From contig JAHFFM010000078.1 in assembly GCA_023247935.1 (NCBI GenBank), positions 1 through 8,422 on the forward strand: a stretch of DNA of 8,422 nt, written 5' to 3'. The position numbers and the translations under genes are program-made. The notes beneath the pieces were generated by a model. It was not told the DNA's origin, did not search any database, and worked only from the letters and a program-made list of their open reading frames with translations. The DNA comes from Candidatus Omnitrophota bacterium (lineage in GTDB: Bacteria > Omnitrophota > Gorgyraeia > 2-02-FULL-51-18). Positions 1-6,500 of this stretch are shown here, piece by piece; positions within the stretch are counted from its first letter, which is position 1, and every line of letters begins with the position of its first letter.

Positions 1-350
1 GCGTGGTGGGATTTGTCGTGGATCAGGACGTGGAGATATTGGAGGGTGTTTTTGTGAATTTTTTTGGCCGGCCAGCTTATACGCCTGTGGCTCCGGTGAG
101 ATTTTCCATGAAATCAGGAGCCCCCTTGATCCCGCTTTTTATTATCCGGCAGGGCATGAACCATCGCATTATCATTGAGCCGCCAATTGAACTTTCTTTC
201 ACGGGAAATAAAGAGGCTGACCTTGTAGCCAATACCCAAAAATGGGTGAGTGTTCAGGAAAAATATATCCGGCAATACCCGCATCTTTGGGTCTGGAATC
301 ATAAGCGCTGGAAAACTGTTCCCAAAGCCGCATTTTCTGAGGCTAATTAA
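1..350 (+). CDS. Lipid A biosynthesis acyltransferase (LpxL/HtrB/MsbB family), 3' end only
   Basis: This is the C-terminal ~115 residues of a lysophospholipid-type acyltransferase that adds secondary acyl chains to lipid A at the inner membrane. The gene enters from the left edge; the GTG codons at 3 and 6 are internal, not a credible start. Visible family signatures are the DQD motif (VVDQDVE), the 'GVFVNFFGRPAYTP' segment, the 'KSGAPLIPLFIIRQ' strand region, the 'IIIEPPIEL' segment, and the C-terminal 'EKYIRQYPHLWVWNHKRWK' block, which matches the family's E-x-x-I-R-x-x-P-x-x-W-x-W-x-H-x-R-W-K ending. The catalytic HX4(D/E) motif would lie upstream, outside the window. Translation ends at TAA 348-350. 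The gene implies a lipopolysaccharide-bearing outer membrane. It is 112 bases upstream of the giant gene on the same strand, and whether they are co-transcribed cannot be decided. Which LpxL/LpxM subtype it is cannot be told from this fragment. Confidence 0.9.
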   Translation, partial: VVGFVVDQDVEILEGVFVNFFGRPAYTPVAPVRFSMKSGAPLIPLFIIRQGMNHRIIIEPPIELSFTGNKEADLVANTQKWVSVQEKYIRQYPHLWVWNHKRWKTVPKAAFSEAN

Positions 351-462
351 TAGAATAAATTTTTAGATTTGAAATTTGGATATCCCCCGGTTTATCAGGT
401 AAACTTCTTGGAACTCTTTATTCTTTTTTCCTCTATTTTGGTCGTTTTTTAATGGAAATTTT
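351..462 (+). other. Intergenic region upstream of the giant gene
   Basis: This AT-rich gap holds no convincing terminator after the acyltransferase. A weak inverted repeat is visible: GTTTA (390-394) and TAAAC (400-404) around a 5-base loop. A possible but poor sigma-70-like pair is TTGGAA (408-413) with TCTATT (432-437) at 18-base spacing. I would not call either one functional. The stretch just before the start codon contains TGGAAA (453-458), a weak Shine-Dalgarno candidate five bases before GTG 463. An overlapping five-codon frame (ATG 452 to TGA 464-466) ends on the start codon, but it is probably incidental. Confidence 0.4.
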
Positions 463-543
463 GTGAAAAAAAACATCCTAAAAATTATTTCATCGGCGCT
501 TATTGCGAGTTTTTTAATTCACGATGTATCCTGGGCGGCCGCC
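463..543 (+). other. N-terminal Sec signal peptide (residues 1 to ~27)
   Basis: Residues 1-27 have a positively charged start (MKKN, K7), a hydrophobic core (ILKIISSALIASFLI) and a small-residue end (VSWAAAE). Cleavage is plausible after A25 or A27 by the A-x-A rule. There is no lipobox cysteine, so a lipoprotein is not indicated. The leader directs at least the N-terminus of the giant protein across the inner membrane. This conflicts with the ATP- and SAM-dependent domains further on, so the final location of those parts is open. Confidence 0.75.
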
Positions 544-3500
544 GAAATAAAACCTGCTTTCGGAGGCATATCTGAAACGCCTTGGAAAATCCGCGTTTCA
601 GGCGATTTTGGACAGGTTCGTGAATTTTATAAAGGGCCGCCAGGCGCGCCGTTGCTCATCCACATTCAAGACGCCCACACCAATCCAAGCGCGCAGCAAA
701 ACATTTCCCATATCCTTGAAGAGCTTATTAAAAAATATGGCATTGAGAAAATATTTCTGGAAGGAGGAGTCAGGGATGATTCTTTAAGTTTTCTCAGGCC
801 TTTGGCGTCTCAAAAAGTCCGTGGGCAAGTCGCAAAAAAATACCTTTTAAAGGGCGAGTTGAGCGGGGCGGAGCACCTCGATCTTTCTTCAAATTATAAA
901 ATGTCCCTTTTGGGTGTCGAGAAGGAAGGGCTTTATCTTAAAAATCTCAAAACCTACGCCGCTGTCGCCAAAAATCGGGAACGTACTCTTGCCTATCTGG
1001 ATGAAATTTCAAAACGCGTTTCAACCTTAAAGCGGCGTTTATATCCTCCATCACTCGTAAGTTTTGACGATTTTATCCGGGCTTTTGAAAAAAAAGAAAA
1101 AAGTTATACGGAATATTTTGAAAGACTGCGCGGCGAGGCGCGGCTGAATGGCGTGAATCTGCTCGCGTACCCTCACTTTTTATCCCTGGGGGAATTGAGC
1201 GTTTTGGAATCGGGCATTGATTTTAAGAAGGCGAATGAGGAACTAAGTGTCATTGCGAGGAGCGAAGCGACGAAGCAATCTCTGCGAAAACCTGACGCAG
1301 AGATTGCTTCGGCCCCTTCGGGCCCTCGCAATGACACGGGCCGCTTGGAAAAAGCGGGGCAAGGGTTCCTATTCCGTCAAGCCGAAATGCGCGGGGTAGA
1401 CGTCCGATCCTTTCCAAACCTATCCCGTTATGTGGAATATCTCCGGCGTTTCGAAGTCATTGATCTTGAGAAGCTTGGCGATGAGGTTGACGCGATCCAG
1501 AGAAGCGTCTACGAGAACGCCTTAAAGGGCGAAGGCTTCCGGCTTTACGAAATTTCTGAAACCCTGACCAATCTAAAGATGCTTTTTTCTTTACAGGCTT
1601 CCAAAAGCGACTTTGAGACTTATCTTGAACGAAAAAAGGACAGTCGTTTTCACACTCTGTCCATGCTGGCGTTCCTGAATAAAAAACTCTTGGATTTCGG
1701 CGTTGATTCCGACGTGCTGCCGTACGAGACGGTTCTTGAGGAGCGTAAAAAAGAAATCGAAGATTTTTACCAGGTCACCGCCCAGCGCGATGAAGTCATG
1801 GTTGAAAAAGCCGTCCAATCGATGAGGGAGCAAAAAATTTCCTCAGCGGTCCTGATAACCGGAGGTTACCACACGGAAAACCTGAAGACCCTCATGCGCG
1901 AACACGGGGTTTCTTATGTGGTCGTGTCGCCTAACGTCCGGCAGGAAACCAACACGCGCAGGTATGAGGAAATCCTGCTCTCCGAACTCAAGCAAAACAA
2001 CCCTGTGCCCTATCCGCTTAGGATATCCCATCATCCAAAATTTCTGGCCGCGAGGCTCGCGGCGGAAAGGCCCGGCATGATTCCCGTAATAACCGCTGAT
2101 CTGAGGGGCGGGGCAAGGTTGCCAGTTACTTTCGCAGAAAAAGCAAACCGTTTTACCGGCTTCACCGAACCCCGAACCCCCGACTCCAAACTCGGCAGCA
2201 AAGCTGCCGATAGCGCGAGGCTGGCGGAAATAGGTTTTTTTGAAAAAATCGCCCGGTGGCTCGAAGACGCTATCATTCCTTTTAAAAATCGTGACTTTGA
2301 CAGTAATCCTCTCGAATCTGATTTTCATAAGTATCTCTTGAGATTTTCCGAGGCCATTTTGAGTTTGGGTGAACGATTGTATGGCAATGAACCCGTTTTA
2401 CCGGAAGCTCGGCCAAATGGACACGTTATACATAAAATCGGCCATCGAGGTTTCGCCGGTGAGAGATTTGTGGAGAACACATTGGAAGCCTTTAGGGCGG
2501 CTCTCCAAGAGAATATGAATTATCTTGAAATGGACGTGCGGCGCACAAAAGATGGGCATTTTGTCATATTTCATGACCAGACGCTTAACCGAATGACGGC
2601 AGGCAAAGACAAGCGTCCGGTCAGTGATTTGCCATTGCAGGAGTTGAAGAAGGTGGAGCTCAAGACGGGGAAGCATTCGGGTCAAATACCCACCTTAGAA
2701 GAAGTCATAGATTTGGCGGCCTATAGAGACGTTTCTTTAGTGGTTGAGCTCAAGGGCCGCCGCGATAGCCATGACAACATAGCATCCAAACTTGTTCAGT
2801 TGTTGAAGGCGAAATCGATCAGTGGGCGTGTGATCGTCAGTTCTTTTGTTCCGGAAACGTTGGACGAAATTAAAAAGTTGGACCCAAGCATCACGACTGC
2901 GCTTGTCGTGTACCCTCCTTTAATAAGCCTCGAAAGATATCTTGCGATTGCGAAGCGGATTGGAGCCAGCTGGATTGAGATGGACATCCATAGCATTAAT
3001 GATAGGAGAAAAAAACGAATCAAAGAATCCGGGTTGTTGTTGTCCGCCTACGATGTAAGGAATCAAAAGGATATGGAAAAAGCTTCCTTATTAGGTGTGG
3101 ATTTTGTTTATGATGATTCTCCGCCATCCCAAGCAACCATCGACGGTAAAGCTGCCGATGGCGCGCGGCTGGTTTTAACGGCTGGTACGATTAATAGGCG
3201 CGCTTTGCTGGCGGTAGAAAGTATCGCTGGACATGCGTTGGTGGATGACATTCCTACGCTGGTTTTGGAACACAATCTTGACGCGAGGTTAGGAAGCTAT
3301 TTCAGGCCAGAAGCGAAGGAACAAATTTTAGGCCGGATGCGTCAATCATATCAACTGGGTGTGCGGGAAGTCTCTGGTAAAATTTCCGAGTTAAGAGGCC
3401 CGATCCAACGAGCAAGGTCAGCAGCTCTTTACGAAAAACCTCAAATTGAGGAGGCGCTCCTTCTTTATGCAGATAATAAACTTGGAGACGAGGCCCTTAA

Positions 3501-6500
3501 AGCTGTTTTTAAAAATAAATTATCGGCCGAAAAAGTTGCCCGCATGATCCAGGCGGATAATGTCGACATCGCCGAGACATGGTTCAAGGATTGTCTGATT
3601 TCGAGCCTACCCTCCGCGCAACAGATTCTGGGCTCATTTGAATCAATGAGAAGGGCTTATCAAGATGCCAGAACCTTTTACATGAAGGAATTAAACCGAA
3701 AACAATTTAACGCGTCTTTAAGAGACGATTTGACAGTACAGGATAGGGCCAAAGCAAAAAAAATCTATAATCAAGTACGCGCAAGCCATACTCAGTTGAT
3801 CCGCATTCTTACGACTCAGATCGAATTTATCCAAGGTCGTCTCCATCTTCGCAGCGTAAACGCAAGTACATTGGAAGAAATGCTAAAAACCATGCTTTTT
3901 CAGATTTCAAAAAAAGACAGGGTTAAAGATATCGTCCATTGGAAAGTGGACGTCCAGCTTAAGCCTTCACAAATAACGAAAATACAACCTGTTTTAATCC
4001 GGCGTTTTTTGGGGGAGTTTGCTAAAAATACCAATCAGGCGCTGGTAACTTTGGTAAGAAGTCATTTTAAGCTTGAAAACGATGAGCAAGTCCGGCAGTT
4101 GCTCGAGAAAAGTCGGAGGGAAGGAGGTTTCGCGGCCGATATTTTTTTCCAGGTCACTGTAAAGGAATTAGATGGCAAGATTGTATTTTTAGTGGAGGAC
4201 AACGCGGGTGGGATTCCGAAAAAATTTTTAAAAGTAGACAGTCATGGGAAACAATTTGTTTTTGAAAGGCAAAGCACCACGACCGGGGGCGGAATCGGCA
4301 CAACGGAAGCTTTTATCATTGTCACGGAGTTGATGAATGGAAAAATTGTCGTAGCACGGTTTATTAATTTATTGACCGCGATTAGTTTGCTGGCCAAAGG
4401 CTTTTTTAGACTTGGTCTCATCGTAAACAGGGAGTTGGATTTTAAAGAAGGCCTTACCGTCAAAGCGACTGTTCAGATGCTGCAAGAATTAGGAATGTAT
4501 GCGAATCTTTTTCGGGGAACCCGTTACGAGATAAGCATTCCATCCGCCGCGCGGCTGGCTGTGGCCTGGGATTTTCGCAGGAATTCAAAGAAAAATATTT
4601 TGGATCCTTTTGGGTTTGTTAAAAAGGGAATGTTACCGGCTTTAACCAGCGAACTTGATATCGAGAATAGCGTCTATGACGCCTTGGGAATCAAGATATA
4701 TCCGTCCAATCTTGAGAGAGAAAAGGCATTTATCCGGCTAAGCGGCGCTGCCGAAGGCCGCTCAAAGGCGGAAGTGAACGCCATGATCCAGAAAATTTTC
4801 GAAGGAAATTCAGGCGCTCGTTTGGCGGATGAAAAGACGAAATGGCCCAAAATACCATGGACTCCGGATAGGACCTATTATGAATCTCTGATAAGACAAA
4901 TCGTCAAATATGAGGAGGACGTTGTTCAACAAATCCGTGGAATTTTAAATGGCAATACTGTTTTGTTCCGGGAAACCCCTGGGCGTCCCCTCCAAGAAGA
5001 CGTTGTGACTGCGGGAGCTTACAATTACATTCGACCGGGCTTGGAGGACGACGGCATTTATTATGGGAATTTTGAGAAATGGTACAGCGTTCATTCTTCC
5101 GGTGTATACGATTTGTTCCGCCAGCTGGCGTGGTTTGCGTATTTTCCGGAACAAGCTATTGCCGAGGAAGCGGCATCTTGGATCGGTGAGTTGCAAAACA
5201 AACGGGGTCTTCCTGGATTCGGCGGTTCGCTGAGCCGATCTCGACAATTTGTCACGAAAAGTTTAAAGAAAGTTATTTCCCCGAATAGGCCGCCGGATTT
5301 CTTATTCAACTCCAATAGAGGATCGAGGCTCACGCTCCAGGAAATCATCGCGCGTTCCGCCGAGCGGATGGCTAATCCGCTTGCTGGCTTACTTGACCCG
5401 TCAGTCAAAAAATTAGTCACGAATATGATCTTATTTTATAGCGAAAGGCACAACCCGCCGATTAAAAAAGAATTGGTCGAACGGATTATTGATACTTTAT
5501 TCAATAACGTGGGCGATCCAGAAGCTGCTATAAAGGCTATGAATCACGCGGGCCTTAATCCTCAAAATTCCGCCAGTCCAATTTTTCTGGCTTATAAAGG
5601 AGCGAATCGTTCCGGTAATGTCAAATGGGATTTTGTTTTAAAAATGGTAGGTCCTTATCTTAAAGATGGAGTTCTCGCGAATATCGGCGCAGGGGATAAT
5701 GTATTATCTGAACAAATATTCCAAAAATATTCAGGCATCACCAAAGTCATCGGTATAGATATTCGAGGAGACAAAGCTATTCCGTCGAATGAGCCGAATG
5801 TACAATTTATCAAGCAAAGCTTGCCAAACCATTTTCCCTTAAGACGCGGGAGCGTCGACAACGCGATATCGACATACACGCCCCATCACGCGGGCAAGTC
5901 TCTCCAGTCTTTCATAGGTGAGATGTTTCGTATTCTTAAACCGGGGGGCACGTTAATTATTTTAGAAGATACTTGGTCCGATGTTATCCGCCCCAATATA
6001 CCTTCGCCACTGTTGGACGATTTTTTGAAACTAAATTCTTCTCAAAAAATTCAAGTTTATCAATTTAACGATTGGTATGGCCATCACATGGTTGCCGGGG
6101 ATTATGCTATGCCGTTGCCAATGGGTTTTTACACGATGGAACAATTGCAGGAAATGTTCAGAGAAAATGGATTTGATGTCGAGCATTCCGAGTTTATAGG
6201 GTTTCCCGACGAACCCTTTACTCAAAAAGTACCGCAAGGATTGATGGTTTTCAGGAAGCCGGCCAGAGGATCTGAAATTTCCGGAATCGTAAAAGCCCGA
6301 AGGGAGTTGAGAAGAGCAATTGAATTTTCGGAGCGTGGATTATATAGGAAAGCTGCGGAAGCAAGAGAAAGAAGTTCAAGGCTTATTCAAGATTATGAGC
6401 AGAAAATTATAAATCAAAGACTTAAGCCAATAAAGCCTTCCAAATTTATTGGAGGAGAGTTTGTGTTAGAAGCTCCGCTTAGGCTTGATTTGGCCAGCGG

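Noticed and set aside
452..466. Five-codon frame ATG...TGA overlapping the GTG start, as a translational coupling leader
   Set aside because: It has no ribosome binding site of its own that I can see, and such short overlaps occur by chance in AT-rich leaders.
1843..2328. A 161-codon open frame on the minus strand opposite the giant gene
   Set aside because: It lies wholly opposite a conserved coding frame, has no recognisable domain and is rich in Phe/Gly/Pro as expected of an antisense shadow. The same holds for all other minus-strand frames in the window.
3280..3291. LDARLG (R942), resembling the linker motif
   Set aside because: The residue two before Arg-minus-one is Asp, not Gly/Ala/Ser, and the context looks like an ordinary helix turn. 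EARL at residue 227 inside domain 1 was rejected for the same reason.
4360..4425. Possible transmembrane helix at residues 1300-1321
   Set aside because: The segment is hydrophobic but interrupted by Lys and Arg and sits between strands of the ATPase domain, so a buried or amphipathic helix is more likely.
4741..4762. Inverted repeat AGCGGC / GCCGCT within 'SGAAEGRS'
   Set aside because: The 6-base stem with a 10-base loop is short for GC-rich coding DNA and has no second copy in the window that I can see.
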